From the NCBI GenBank assembly GCA_022457065.1, contig JAJGBQ010000001.1, positions 2,232,001 through 2,296,000 of the forward strand: a stretch of DNA of 64,000 nucleotides, given 5' to 3'. Every line of letters starts with the position of its first letter. Positions within the stretch are counted from its first letter, which is position 1. The position numbers and the translations under genes were made by a program. The stretch comes from Curvularia sp. ZM96 (taxonomy: Eukaryota; Ascomycota; Dothideomycetes; Pleosporales; Pleosporaceae). Of the stretch, positions 23,201 through 35,682 are shown piece by piece. The notes below the pieces were generated by a model. The model saw only the letters and a list, made by a program, of their open reading frames with translations. It searched no databases and was not told the origin of the DNA.

Positions 23201-24157
23201 TTGGCGTACCCACACAACATGCGCCAATATGCGAGGAGAAAAAAAACTGTAGAGTAGTCGTGGTTTCAGCCGCGCTAGATGTATGTAGGTACATGCTGTT
23301 GTATGTACACGTTAGCGGTACAGTATCGAGGCAAAAAAGGGTCGGTTGTGGCACGAGCGGAGTGGAGAAGAGAGCAGCAGGTCGTGAGGCGCAATTTGCA
23401 CGTGCCTTGCAGTAGATGCAGCCAGCAACATGGGACGGGAAAGGCGAGGAGGGGGTTGCAGGGCAGCACGAGCGGGCCATGAATTCGATGTACATGACGA
23501 CGTCGGATGCTGCATGAGTGGCCCGTTTTGGGTATCAAGTGGCAGGGCAGCAGCAAAGGTGCGGCGTGTAACCCGCACCGAGCAGTCGTTCCCACACGGG
23601 CTGGTGGGCCGTGGACATGGGTGCAAAGCGGTGTCGGGCTGAGTCGAGGCGGAGTAGGTAGGCCTTGGAAGTGATCAGATCAGAGGGGGAAGGGAGGATG
23701 TGCAGCAACAGCAGAGGCCATGGCTCTGGGATGCCCGGGCATTCGGCTGTAGACGAAGAGGGGCGCCAGGACCAGGGCGCGAGAGAACATCAGCTGGCCA
23801 TCGAGTGGAGCTGCAGACCACGAGGGCGGCGCCGGGGCCCTCAGCGACGACGACCATGACGAAGCCGGAGGCGAGGCGGCGGGCGGCGGGCATCCATGGC
23901 TACGAGGCGATTGGCGATGCACGACGATGCGATGTGATGTCGTCGAGGTGTTGGCGCCGGCGTTGGACATGGTTGGGAGAGGGCGAGTTGGGCCTGGAGT
24001 GGCAGAGGAGGCGGATGGCGTCTACGGAGCACGTCGAGGCAGCGTCTGGCGCCCTTGCCCCTCGCCGCGCCTCGTGTGTGGCTGTGAGTGGCCGCAAAGG
24101 TTTTATTTTTTGTCGTGTTTGTTTGTTCTGGACCATGTTGCGTGAGGGAGCGTACGG

Positions 24158-24186
24158 TGCTGCTGCTGCTGCTGCTGCTGTTGCTG
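24158..24186. repeat. (GCT)n simple repeat
   Basis: About eight GCT/CTG units followed by an imperfect TTGCTG unit, in the GC-rich region upstream of GSK3. Confidence 0.85.
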
Positions 24187-24625
24187 TGCGGTGCTGCATG
24201 GCATGGAGCCGATGCTCACACTCAGGCGGACCATGGGGCGGCGGGCGCAAATTGGCTGGCGAGTGTTGAGGGAGCGCCTCGCTAAAGCATGGGCAGGGCA
24301 GGGGCCGGGGCAGGGGGGCCCTGGGCTGGAATGGGTTTTTCCCCTCGCAGGCTCGTCGGGTGCAGGCCGTGGCAGCAGGGCATGGTAACGGTCGTGTCTC
24401 GCACCGTGCAAGCAGCATCCTCACAACGGGTGCCGTTTGTCGAGGGCCTGTTAGCTGCCATGGCCGCGGCCAGCGCACGCAGCCGTCCGTTGGAGGGCGT
24501 CTCAGCCGCGCGGCGGCGAGCCAGTGGGCGGCAGCGTATTACTGCGAAGAAATCTGATGCCTCACGTGCAGGCCCGCGCCCGCAGGCTGCAGACGCAATG
24601 GTCATGTTGAACCAGCGTGTGGCAG

Positions 24626-24671
24626 CACCAGCACCAGCACCAGCACCACCAGCACCGTCAGCATCATCATT
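24626..24671. repeat. CAGCAC / CATCAT simple repeat
   Basis: Imperfect tandem GCACCA units passing into TCATCATCAT. No gene uses it as coding sequence, as far as I can tell. Confidence 0.8.
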
Positions 24672-24883
24672 ACCACGGCCACGAGCATCGTCATCACCCA
24701 CGGCGGCCGTCGGTCTTTGTACGTATGTACAGAGCAGACGGCCACGCCTCGCCGCGGACTATTCCATTCCCGCCGGGCTGGGCGTGTCTTGTGTGGTGTC
24801 AAGCCGTAACCAGAAAAAAGCAGCCGCGACCGACCGCTGACGTCTGTTTCAAGAACGACCGACGCGCATGCTGCTTGTGTAGG

Positions 24884-25085
24884 TGTGTGCTGTGCTGCGC
24901 TGCGCTGTGCTGTGCTGTGAGGTGTGTGTGCCTGCCAGTCGTCTGCTCCTGCCTCCGTTCGTGTCCCTGCCTCTACTCTACTTCAGCTCTAGCTGCTGCT
25001 GCCTCTAAGCCTCCTGCCGCTGCCGCTGCCTCTGCTCTGCGCTGCCCTGTCCTACCCTGCTCTGCTCTGCTTCGCCTCTGCGCCG
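24884..25085. repeat. low-complexity GCTGT and CTGCCTCTG tract
   Basis: A run of GTGCTGTGCTGCGCTGCGCT followed by CTGCC/CTCTG-type pyrimidine-rich imperfect repeats. It marks the transition from the GC-rich block to the pyrimidine-rich leader of GSK3. Confidence 0.7.
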
Positions 25086-25833
25086 TCGCCATCGGATTCT
25101 TCGTCTTCGTCGCTTCTTCTGCTCGTGCTCGTCGCCGCCCGCCTCTGCACACGGCAGCCTCGTGTACGGACGCTCTCCCCACCGGGCCCTCGCATCCTCT
25201 GCAGCGCCCGCCTCGCTCCTGCAGGTCCATATTTCCTGCACCAGACTGGCTCACTACTGTATGGTTCCCTTGGACCCAGCCGCTCTGCTACTGGCCTGCG
25301 CGCTGACAAGTACGTGAATTGCAGGCCTTTTGATCACGTTGGCACCCAATTTCGCACTAGCAGTGCCCCGCCCTTAATCCCCAGCACTGCCGTCACTCAA
25401 CCCCATCGTCGCCTTTCCTCGCTCTTTCACAAGCTGCATATCCTCGTCTTCAATTCTCCCTCTGCTCCCTCTCCACTCCCCAGCCCTCCTGCTGCCCTCC
25501 GTGTCTGAGCATCGCTGCTCCGGCCACCACCTGCGCCTTCCCTGTCCACTAGCTCTGTCAGCCACACCAGCGTCACCTGGTACTGCACAGACGGCACGCG
25601 GGACCACGCCTCTTGACACTCGACTCTCGCGCCTACAAACACCATCACCAACGTTGCTACCACCCCGTCCGCCAACCTCTCCACCTCCACCATCCCTTTG
25701 TCCATCCACTACGGCTCTCCCCCACCATCCTCGGAAACCCTGCCAGACCCTGCTCAGCTACAGCCCGCCCCACTCCCGATAGCAATCCGCGCAGCGCTTG
25801 CGGACCCCCCTCCCCTACGCATAACACCAAACA

Positions 25834-27399
25834 ATGAGCCAGAACCGGCCATCGGCCTTTTCCTCGCTAAGAATGGGTGGTAAGTCTTTGCCCACGCCTT
25901 CCCCGGGCCCAATTGGGCCTCCTTCTCGTCCCAAACATGCTCACCCCTGATGCAGAAGTTATCCGCGAAAAGGTCCAGGACGGCTTGACCGGCGACTACA
26001 AGGACCTCGCCTACACGCAGTGCAAAATCGTCGGCAACGGCTCCTTTGGCGTAGTCTTCCAGACGAAGCTGTCGCCCAGTGGTGAGGATGCGGCCATCAA
26101 GCGGGTTCTCCAGGACAAGCGCTTCAAGGTCCGTTTCGCGCCTTTGTATGTGCGCATCCATCGCTGACTTTCACCAGAACCGTGAACTCCAAATCATGCG
26201 CATTGTCCGACATCCCAACATTGTTGAGCTCAAAGCCTTCTTCTACAACAACGGCGAGCGGGTATGTGTCTGCAGGCAAAAGCCACTTCTGTACTTTCCC
26301 GTGTAGCTAATCGTTCCAGCCACAGAAGGACGAAGTCTACCTCAACCTGGTGCTCGAGTTCGTTCCCGAGACGGTCTACCGCGCATCGCGCTACTTCAAC
26401 AAGATGAAGACGGTGATGCCCATTCTCGAGGTCAAGCTATACATTTACCAGCTGTTCCGCTCGCTCGCCTACATCCACTCCCAGGGCATCTGCCATAGGG
26501 ACATCAAGCCCCAGAACCTGCTGTTGGATCCCTCGACAGGTGTACTGAAGTTGTGCGATTTCGGAAGTGCCAAGATCCTGGTCGAGAATGAGCCCAACGT
26601 TTCATACATTTGCTCCAGGTACTACCGTGCCCCTGAATTGATTTTCGGAGCCACAAACTACACCACCAAGATTGGTATGTGCATATGCCTCACCGTGTGA
26701 CAAAGTTGCGTGCTAATTCTGTGCGTGTAGACGTCTGGTCCACAGGTTGCGTCATGGCTGAGCTGATGCTCGGACAGCCGCTGTTCCCAGGCGAGTCTGG
26801 CATTGACCAGCTCGTAGAGATCATCAAGGTCCTGGGAACACCTACTCGCGACCAGATCCGCACCATGAACCCCAATTACATGGAGCACAAGTTCCCCCAG
26901 ATCAAGCCTCATCCATTCAGCAAGGTACGTCAGGGTTTTCACCTCCCCACCTCTTGCCCTTGCATATGTGACACAGTTTACTCACACCATTGCCTCAGGT
27001 CTTCCGCAAGGCTGATCCCAATGCCATCGATCTCATCTCCAAGTTGCTCGAATACACCCCCACACAGCGTCTCTCCGCTATCGATGCCATGGTCCACCCC
27101 TTCTTTGACGAGCTGAGGGATCCAAACACCCGCCTGCCCGACTCACGTCACCCCAACGGTGCCACACGCGACCTCCCAGAGCTGTACAACTTTACGCATC
27201 ATGGTGAGTCTAGCCCGTCCGATCCGTTTGCGTTGCAGCGCAGTAGCTAATTCCCACAGAACTCTCCATTGCTCCCCACCTCAACAGCCAGCTCATACCA
27301 CCGCACCACCGCGCGACATTGGCTGCTCGTGGCCTTGACTTCGAATCGCCCAGCTTCAAGCCATTAACCAAGGAGCAGATGATGGCCAGGCTGGATTAA
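25834..27399 (+). CDS. GSK3: GSK3-family serine/threonine kinase
   Basis: Seven exons: 25834-25879, 25956-26128, 26178-26261, 26326-26674, 26731-26924, 26999-27203 and 27260-27399. All phases fit and the product is 396 aa, typical of fungal GSK3. Kinase motifs: glycine loop GNGSFGVV (about 42-49), catalytic Lys in AIKRV (about 64), HRDIKPQNLL (about 158), DFGSAK (about 179), and the activation-loop Tyr in SYICSRYYRAPE (about 195), equivalent to the autophosphorylated Tyr of mammalian GSK3-beta. The substrate-priming pocket arginine of the RVLQDKRFK helix is also present. GSK3 kinases phosphorylate primed substrates in glycogen, stress, cell-wall and developmental signalling. The first exon is short (MSQNRPSAFSSLRMG) and the upstream leader is long and pyrimidine-rich, so translational control is possible. 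Confidence 0.97.
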
Positions 27400-28909
27400 A
27401 CCCGGCCTGCCGTCATTCGAAACGATACTATTTATTCATGCGGCGACTTTTGATCCTCTCCGCTCCTGAGCACAAAGCTATTCCGTCCGGAGAGATGCAA
27501 AAAGGAGTCTCGAATGGGCATCGGTTTTATCAGGTGTATACTAAGAGGAGTGCGCCCTTTTTATGCTTTATCTGCGCGCGTCTGAAATGATACCGACATT
27601 CACGTTTACAAAGAATGAACTGGCTTGCTTTTCTTTCGGGGCTAACTGGCCTTTTCGTTCTCACGAAATAATGGTGGGTCGGCACTGCAGATCATAAATC
27701 CTCAGTTGCCAATGGACATGATGAACGGGCGCAAAAGGGCTGCACAATCAAAGGAATGGGGGGCTAGCAAAATTTGGGGTGTACTGAGTATGGAAAGCTG
27801 AGCAAGGGTCTCGCTCGTCGGATTTCCGGCGCTTCAGCATGGCTTCACGATGCGTCCCCTGCGTTGCATGCGGGAGTTTTCTTCTTTCGTTGTTATTCAA
27901 GATCTATTCAATGGGCTGCAAGCCGGGCGCTGAGGCTCATTTCACAATTTGGACGGTTTGATTCTGCCCCGTCGGAATGGCGACCCTGTGTGGAAAATGG
28001 CCTTGCGCTGCGAGCATATGGACTGGCGAATTCGGCACCAGCACTGGAATACTACTAGAGCAAAGGATCGCATGTTTGCCGTGTAGCACATGCTCACATG
28101 GCAACGGTTACCCTGCTGTTTTACCCGCCTTTGCGCATACTCCCTAAATGGATACAAGTCCCTTTATGTCTTTCTTGTGATCGTTTTCCTCGTGATGTCC
28201 TACCTTGACGTTGTAGTGGAAGATATTATTTCTTCAAGTTTATCAAGTAGGGGTTGGTTATGGCCTTTGCCAAGCCGTGATTCTTTCATCTTGTCCAAGT
28301 AAGAACTGACCAGTACGATGGGGGCCACAAGTGAAATGTCAACACAGTATGTGTTTTTATACATTCAATCTGATATCTCAACATATACATAGTTGAATAC
28401 AAGGTACATCAGCATCCTAATTCAGTAAGATCTTCAACCTGAGGATAAACACTGGGCAAACTCAACCTGCTTCCGCAAACAGCTACACGCATCATCGCAC
28501 AGGAAAAAATTACTTGCAGAGCCAGGTGCGTTTTTTCAATAACCAGTCGTCGGCAGTTGGTCACCCGACGGCTTGTCCATGTGCGTTGACGTCGAAGACG
28601 CATGGGCGGGGCGCCAAGACAAGAGCTCAATTACCGCTAACCCATTTGAATCGCAAGCTCCAGAACGGCCTCCGCGTAGTAACCTCGACTTCACTTTCGC
28701 GACCCATCCACAAACATCGCTCACGAGTCGCTGGTCACCGCGGCCACACTCCCGAGTATTCGAAAGCTAATTGCTACCCTCCACAACATCCCGCATACGA
28801 CGCCTGCGACGACGGCGCACGCGCTACCCGTAGATCGAGAGTTTCGCGACACAGAGCACTCTCACCGGAGACAGTGAAGTAAAAGGCTGGATCAGAATTT
28901 GTCGCAGCC
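27400..28909. other. intergenic, 3' flank of GSK3 and promoter of CBP80
   Basis: About 1.5 kb with no supported gene. Frames such as 27774-28058 (+) have no motif. The end (28.6-28.9 kb) is C/A-rich leader-like sequence before the CBP80 ATG. Confidence 0.55.
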
Positions 28910-31834
28910 ATGGCGGACATTGAGTTCAAGGAAGAGCGCGAGGACAGGCGCGAAGACAGACGTGACGACAGACGTGATCGCGGCGGTTATCGAGGCAACA
29001 AGCGCCGTCGTGATGGTAAGTTTACTTTTACTTGGCTGGCAAATGCGGACGATTTATACGTGGGCGTGCTGGGCCTCCCATGTTGCATATTGCGCCGTCC
29101 ATCTCATCGAACTGGATCGAGTTGCGCAAGTGCTTCATCATCTTTACTTGACAGTGCTAATATGATCATGTAGACGACAACGACAACCATTACCGCGGCG
29201 ACGACCGACGGGGAACCCAACGTCGCCGTTACGACGACGGCCCCCGCCGCCGATTCGAAGAGCCAGCTTTCCCGAAGCTGCGGAGGTTGCTTCTAAACAT
29301 TGCCAGCTCCACCAAGCTACCGCAAGATGAGGCCATTGAAATCGCAAAGTACTTTGGCGAGCACTTTGACGACGAGCGTCTCCGCTCAGATTTCTTCGAT
29401 ATCATGGTCCAACTGTGAGCATGCCCATGGCTCGCGTTCGCAACCTCACTGACACGTTGTAGTATCATTGAGCAGCCTTTCAAAATCCCATTTGTCGCAG
29501 CCGTCGCCTACTACGCGAACGATGTCAAGCCAGAAATCACCACCGAAGCCATGAAGCGCGTTTCAGACAGAGCACAAGAGGCGCTCAACGCCGGAGAGTG
29601 GAAAGAGTTCAAACTGCTCTTGAGGTTCTTTGCCTGTCTGCAGTCGCTCTACGAAGGCGACGGTGTCTTTGCCTTCCTCAGCCAGCTGTTTGACACAGTT
29701 GTTGATCTGCAGAGTGCCAACGAGAACGATGTAGGTGGTCCAGAATATATTACTCTTCTCAACACTAACCCGACCAGGTTGTCGGTATCGAGCTTGTCAA
29801 GATCATCCTTCTCACCATCCCTTACGCACTTGTTGCCGGAGGAGAACGCTTCCATGACCAGGCACGGGAGCTGCTCACTAACACCGGTATCGTGGCGAGC
29901 AACGCGCTTCCTATTGAAGGTCTTATCAACTCCTTTGTTGGCGACTTTGAATCGAAGCCGGTCACTTACAACAGTGTCATTAGCCTCCTCCAGGCGCAGC
30001 TTTCAGCCGAAGCGGAATCTGGATTCGAGCTCAAGTGCATTCCACGCATTGACCCCGAGGCTCTGCGCATCATGAATGCCAAGGAAGAAGACGCTCTTCC
30101 CACCGCTCCTCAGACTCACGCGTTCCCCACATTTACCATCCCCTCTCCCGTTAATCCAGGTCCTCGACCCATCTTTCCCGAGGCCTATTTCTCTCTCTTC
30201 GCCGACCAGGAAATTGACACTGTGCCCAAGACGACTGACATTGCATCCTCGCTTGTACGCGATGCCATCGTTGACACCATCAACCAACTGGACTTCAACC
30301 GTGAAATGGTCGCCAAGTTCCTAGTCGATGTGGACTGCTACTGGTCTGTCGATATATTCGCCAAGCGTGGCACGCCTTTTGACAAATTCCGGGAGCTGGT
30401 CGGTGACAGGATCCAGTACAAATCCGAAGACATGATTATCGATGCCATCTTCTCGCAACTGTTTAAGCTACCCAGCGCTGAGCACAAGCTTGTCTACTAT
30501 CACTCTCTTATCACCCAGTGCTGCAAGATCGCTCCTGCTGCTATTGCACCCTCGCTTGGCAGAGCTATCCGTACAGTGTACAAGAACCTGCCTATGATGG
30601 ATCTTGAGCTTGGGTACCGATTCCTGGACTGGTTCTCCCACCATCTCAGCAACTTTGAGTTCAGATGGAGATGGACTGAATGGTAAGTCCAGAATCACCT
30701 ATGAAACAAATGTTGCTAACAACATCACAGGCTTGATGACTTGGAGCTTTCGAATCTGCATCCGAAAAAGGCGTTCATTCTCGCTACTTTGGACAAGGAG
30801 ATTAGGCTATCGTTTGCGAAGCGCATCCGTTCCACCCTACCAGAGCCGATGCACTCCCTGATTCCCGAGCGCCTCGATGCTGACAACAGTCCTGACTTCA
30901 AATTTGACAAAGAGGGTAAGTCTTTACTACGTATGAACGCGAACTTGACTAATGTTGCCTAGAAACCCCCTATGCTGCTGAAGGACAGGCTTTGCTCAAC
31001 CATCTGAGAAAGAAGGCTACACCAGAGGAGATACAGGTCACGATCGACAGCATCCATGAGAAGGCTCTCGCGCAAGGCGTTGCAGAAGTGCTCGTGCCTT
31101 CAACTGATGCCTTTGTGACCGCCATCTGCCGTCTAGGTGCCAAGTCTCTGTCCCACGTTCTGTCTTGCATTGAGCGAGGCAAGGACCGCCTTCTGGAAAT
31201 TTCGCAAAACGAGACTGCACGCCGCCAGATTGTCGCAAGTGTGGTTGAGTACTGGAAAGACCAGCCTGGTGTAGCTGTTCGCATCATCGATATCCTGATC
31301 AATTACAACATCCTTGCGCCTATGACGGTCGTGCAATGGGTTTTTGGTAGCCACATGGGTGCTGGCGAGGCTTTGACTGAAAGCTGGGTTTTCGAGATGG
31401 TGTCCAACACAGTCGCCAAGGTCACCAACCGCAACCGCCAGATTGCGTCTGCCCGTCTCGAGAAGAACCTTCCACAGGAACAGATTGAGATGGTCGAAGC
31501 TACGCTGGCCAGAGACAGGCACAATGCCCGAGAACTATTCAAGTACATCGAAGACTCTACGCGCGGCGTTGCCGAGGGTTCTGCGGATACAATGATTGAG
31601 AAGTCCATCAACGGCGCGTTGACAGAAGAGGAGGTTGAGCTGATCAAGGCCTGGGGCAAGCGCTGGCATACCGTCTTCATCCGCAAAGCTCAAGTCGAAG
31701 AGTCTGTCGTTGGTGAGGAGGCCGTAGAGGCGAGGATCAAGCTTCTTGCTGCTGAACCTGAGCCTGTTCCCGAGAGCATGGAGCAGGATGGCAACGGCGT
31801 CGCGGAGGCAACCAACGGCGACGTGCAGATGTAA
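28910..31834 (+). CDS. CBP80: nuclear cap-binding complex large subunit, CBP80/NCBP1
   Basis: Six exons: 28910-29015, 29174-29414, 29463-29730, 29778-30682, 30731-30915 and 30963-31834, with consistent phases (858 aa). The N-terminus is highly charged with DRRDDRRDR-type repeats and a basic patch (NKRRRDG) that may be a nuclear localisation signal. The body is all-helical and matches the three MIF4G-like domains of CBP80. Landmarks are KIPFVAAVAYYAND in the first, FRWRWTEW|LDDL at the end of the second, and ESWVFEMVSNTVAKVTNR in the third. CBP80 binds CBP20 to hold the 7-methylguanosine cap and links capping to splicing, export and decay. The C-terminus is acidic (EPEPVPESMEQDGNG). The first exon ends after 35 codons, so the RNA-binding-like basic tail is split by an intron of about 160 nt, longer than the others. 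Confidence 0.95.
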
Positions 31835-32510
31835 GCCATCTAGAGCGAGGAAGACCAGAGTACGATATGGGCGATCAGCAAAAGTATGCGGGTCACAGCA
31901 TCTACATTCACAACGGCGTATTGGGGGTAATCTACACGACCAGCACGTGACGGCGCGTAGTGCGCGAATTTTTACGGAAACAGGGCTGGTTCTGCCAGAT
32001 TTTGTGTATCATAGCTTGAATCCATCCAAATAGTATCTACATGTCTCTGGTCTCCTGAGTTTGACGATCGTGGTATCTGATCTAGGGCTGTCGGAACAGG
32101 AGCAAAAGCCATCCGTGCCATGGATTGGCATACCTAATTGTAAAGGGCATGTTTTCTTTGCTGTCAGCGCTAGCCACGACGCGGACATGCACGGTGACCG
32201 CTAGCGCACACGAGATGGCGCATTTGGAGCTTGGACCGCACCTTCGTCATGTGAAAGATCTCCGAGAACCCTGCCAGGCGTCGCGGCAGATGGCGGCACC
32301 AAAGCAAATGCAGTCGACCGTCAACATTCGGGCCGGAAACAACATGTCACCTTGTATCCTATGTCTATGTAGCTCATATAATATTTGAACGCGATCCTTT
32401 CCCACGCTCTACAGCACACGGCCTGCAACCCCACGGCCGGCTGCTCGCTCGGCTGGTCCCTCTCGATCCGCGTTCTCCTGCTTTGGGCAACCCTCAACTC
32501 AACCGGCGCG
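31835..32510. other. intergenic between CBP80 and the NIPA-type gene
   Basis: 3' UTR of CBP80 and promoter of the next gene. Open frame continues upstream of 32511 to a TTG at 32385, but the first ATG of that frame is at 32511. No other gene seen. Confidence 0.5.
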
Positions 32511-34761
32511 ATGCATATACCCCCCAGCTACGTCACTGCTGGCTCAGCGACACCTGTACCGGCATACGCATCGAGCATAATACCCTTCAATGGCCTGTCA
32601 TGGTTTTCAAAAGAGACGGACGGAGGCGAAGGCGGCGGTGGTGGCATCAGATACCCGGAGAACTGGAGTAGTCTTATTGGCATCATTACCGCGATAATAG
32701 GAAATGTGCTTATATCTTTCGCGCTCAACATGCAGCGGTACGCGCACATTCGGTTGGACAGAGAGTGGCAGGCCAAGGAGCGGCAGCGCAAGAGGAGGAA
32801 CGCCTCCAGTCTGAGCTTGAACAGACTGAACGAAGAGGTGACAAAGTTTGGCGGGAGAGGGAAAGATCAACATACCAACGGCGCGCCTGAGCAGAGACAT
32901 GAGCCTGATGCGAATATCTTCGAGGCGACCGAGTCGGATCCACTGATATCGCAATCCCCGTCGGATACCAGACCTGGTGTTGAGCGAGACGACAGCACGG
33001 GATCGACGCCGGACGAAGGCGCGTACAAGCAAAAGTCGTATCTCAAGTCGCCCTACTGGTGGCTGGGCATAATTCTAATGACGGTTGGAGAGGCTGGCAA
33101 CTTTCTCGCATACGGATTTGCGCCTGCGTCCATTGTGTCGCCGCTGGGCGTAGTCGCGCTCATTTCAAACTGCATCATCGCGCCTTTTATGCTCAAGGAG
33201 CCGTTCCGCAAGCGGGACGCGCTGGGCGTCATCATCGCGGTTGGGGGTGCGGTGACTGTCGTGCTTTCAGCTAACGATAACAATCCGAAATTGGGGCCTG
33301 GAGAGATCTGGGATCTGATTAGGCGATGGGAGTTTGAGACGTACCTTGGTATCACTGTTGGTGTGATTGTGCTCTTGATGATTGCTAGTAACCGGTATGG
33401 AGAGAAGAATATACTGATTGATTTGGGGCTTGTGGGTTTGTTTGGTATGTGGTTTTGGTCATTTCGATGGTCGTCGACTGACTCTGTTTCTAGGTGGATA
33501 CACAGCACTCTCTACCAAAGGCGTCGCATCGCTGCTTTCGTATACTCTGTGGCGCGCCATCACGTTTCCCGTGTTCTATCTTCTGGTTGCTATCCTTGTT
33601 GGTACTGCAGTTATGCAGATCAAATACGTCAACCGTGCGCTTCAGCGCTTCGATGCCACTCAGGTGATTCCCGTTCAGTTTGTTCTTTTCACATTATCAG
33701 TTATTGGTGGATCTGCGGTTCTCTATCGAGACTTTGAGAGGACGTCAGCGGGAGATGCAGGAGAATTTATAGGGGGCTGCGCTTTGACGTTCTTTGGCGT
33801 TTGGTTGATCACAAGCGGACGGCCTCCACAACATAATGAGGATAATCACGAGCACGAGCCAGAACATGCTATGTACATGGACGGCGAACGGTACACCGAC
33901 GATGTGGATGAAGCAGGCGAGGTTTCCAGGAGCACACGGCACTCGTCGAGAACACGTCCACTCTCACCACCCATCAACATCACCTCTCGCTACCGCGACA
34001 ACGACGATGACGACTCACGCCCATCAACCCCAACAATCAGACTCATCCCCGACCCAGTAACCCCACCACACCCTGCCCGCTCCGCCTCCGCCGACATAAT
34101 GTCCTCTCTCGTTGCAAACCCCTGGACCCAACCCAACGATCCGGACCCCAGCATACCCCCTCTAAACCGACACACCTCCACCCCCGTCCTCCCCTCTGAA
34201 ATCGCACCCGCCCCTACAGCCTCAACCTCCGACCCCGATCTCCCCCTCCCCTGGACCCCTACGCGTGGTAAATCCCACACTGAAGTCCCCACTACCCCTA
34301 GCTCGCAACTCCGACGCCTCCGCACCACCGACCGCGCCCCAGCCGCAAGAAACAGCATTGCAGGTCCTCTTCTCGCCTCCCCTCTCAGCACGAGCTTAAG
34401 CACCATGGTCCAGGATCTCAAGCGCGGAGGTAGCATCCGGCACCGCGATGCAGACGATGCCGTTCGCAGACGTGCCAGCGTACTTGGTCTCGGCGCAGAA
34501 GACGACGGCATGATGGGTACGACAAGTGAGCCGCTGAGTCGGCGGCAGACGAGGGACAGTCAGACTGGCGGTGTGGAGGAGGGTGGTGGTAGCAAGACGG
34601 GGAGAGGCAGGAGTTTGAGTGGTACGCTGAATGAGCTTTGGAAGGGGATTAGTGGGACGAGTGGGGGTAGAGAGGATTTCAGAGGAAGTAGCACTGGTGG
34701 AGGAGGGGATGGGGCTGAGGGAGGAGGAGATGGTGGAGGTGGCGGCGGGGTGAGGTTATAA
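32511..34761 (+). CDS. NIPA-type magnesium transporter
   Basis: Two exons, 32511-33444 and 33494-34761 (733 aa), phase 1, with a GTATGT donor and a TTTCTAG acceptor. The membrane domain matches the NIPA (DUF803) family, a branch of the drug/metabolite transporter fold. A first helix (LIGIITAIIGNVLISFALNM) is followed by a hydrophilic loop of about 130 residues. Then come eight helices including GEAGNFLAYGFAPASIVSPL, LISNCIIAPFMLKE, GYTALSTKGVASLLS and GGCALTFFGVWLITS. NIPA proteins move Mg2+ and related divalent cations in plasma or endosomal membranes. The C-terminal 310 residues or so are a disordered Ser/Thr/Pro-rich tail ending in Gly-rich repeats, which may be regulatory. The long insert between helices 1 and 2 is a fungal feature. 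Confidence 0.9.
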
Positions 34762-35377
34762 GGGAAGAAAAAAGGACGAGGGGGGGCATTTTGTAGATAG
34801 ATAGATGGGAGGTTGATAGAATTGGATTTTTTTTTTCGTTTTCGATTTACCTAGGACTACTTTTGTGTCTTTTGCGTGATATGCTGCTATCTCTTACCTG
34901 GGTGTATAGCAGGTAGTGAGTTTGTGCAATGGACATTGTATTATTGATCTGTCAGATAGGTAGGTAGACGGGTAACTTCCAGCTCTTTTTTCAAACGCTG
35001 GCCAGGGGGGTTCGTCCTTATGCAACTATTAGGATGATCCCACGTCGATTTATACACACGTTCGCTTTACAAACAGTGTTTACATTGAAAAGACAGGTGT
35101 TAAAGCTTAGTTCTAGCCGCTAGTTAAGTTTGAAGCTTTTTCTGCATGACCAAGTACCTCCCCGACGACACTGTTGTATATACAGAAGACTTTTAGGCGT
35201 GGGAATATATAAGTGTATGGACAGAATGTATGTTTAAAGGGAGGATGGACAAGGGCTAGGACAAAGTGTGTTCACGAGATGTTGGTCGTACTTGGCGTCT
35301 TAGAGACTCTACGCAGTGGAAGGGAAAGTAGAAAGAAGGGGTTCTTCGATTCTTTGATTGTGTTACATATAATTTGT
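34762..35377. other. intergenic, start of AT-richer accessory block
   Basis: 3' flank of the NIPA gene, with a poly-T tract near 34830 and GATA-like runs (AGATAGATAGAT). No gene. Composition becomes more AT-rich from here on. Confidence 0.5.
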
Positions 35378-35605
35378 CTAACGAGACATGTAGCTTGCCA
35401 ATATGGATTTGATTCGACTTGACTTAACTTCCCTCAGTATGTTGACCCCAGCTTTTCTGATATTTGGATCTTCAATGATCTTTTTTACAATGAGAGTAAT
35501 GATATTAGCAGTCGTCTTTCCTAAATGAAAGCCAACGTGGAGCCCGCTCTTGTCTTTAGAAGCAATTTGAATTAAACCAACTTTGTTTTGTAGAGTGTCT
35601 TCCAC
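35378..35605 (-). pseudogene. possible C-terminal gene fragment, unknown
   Basis: A 75-codon frame beginning at a non-ATG codon (GTG) and ending at TAG. Its translation looks protein-like (IQIASKDKSGLHVGFHLGK, VKKIIEDPNIRKAGVNIL), unlike the low-complexity shadows elsewhere. There is no start codon and no evident upstream exon. I cannot assign a family. It may be the remnant of a longer gene in the decayed block. Confidence 0.25.
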
Positions 35606-35682
35606 TCAAAGGCTCTAGGGAGCTGTCGCGATTACTACAATCGCCAGTCAAAGTTCTGCTATACACATGTTTGCCGTGTGAC

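Larger units (their letters stand above)
20275..25833. other. 5.5-kb gene-free region and GSK3 leader
   Basis: I find no gene with credible start, motifs and splice structure here. From 20.3 to 23 kb the sequence is of ordinary composition. From about 23.4 to 25.1 kb it becomes GC-rich, with several trinucleotide and CTGTG-like simple repeats that create long chance reading frames on both strands. From about 24.95 to 25.83 kb the plus strand is strongly pyrimidine-rich, as in transcribed leaders of highly expressed fungal genes, and runs into the GSK3 start codon. The simplest reading is a long upstream regulatory region plus a long 5' UTR. Confidence 0.55.

Noticed and set aside
23100..25300. 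Many overlapping long ORFs on both strands
   Set aside because: They come from GC-rich trinucleotide repeats and lack motifs, consistent splice sites and conserved starts.
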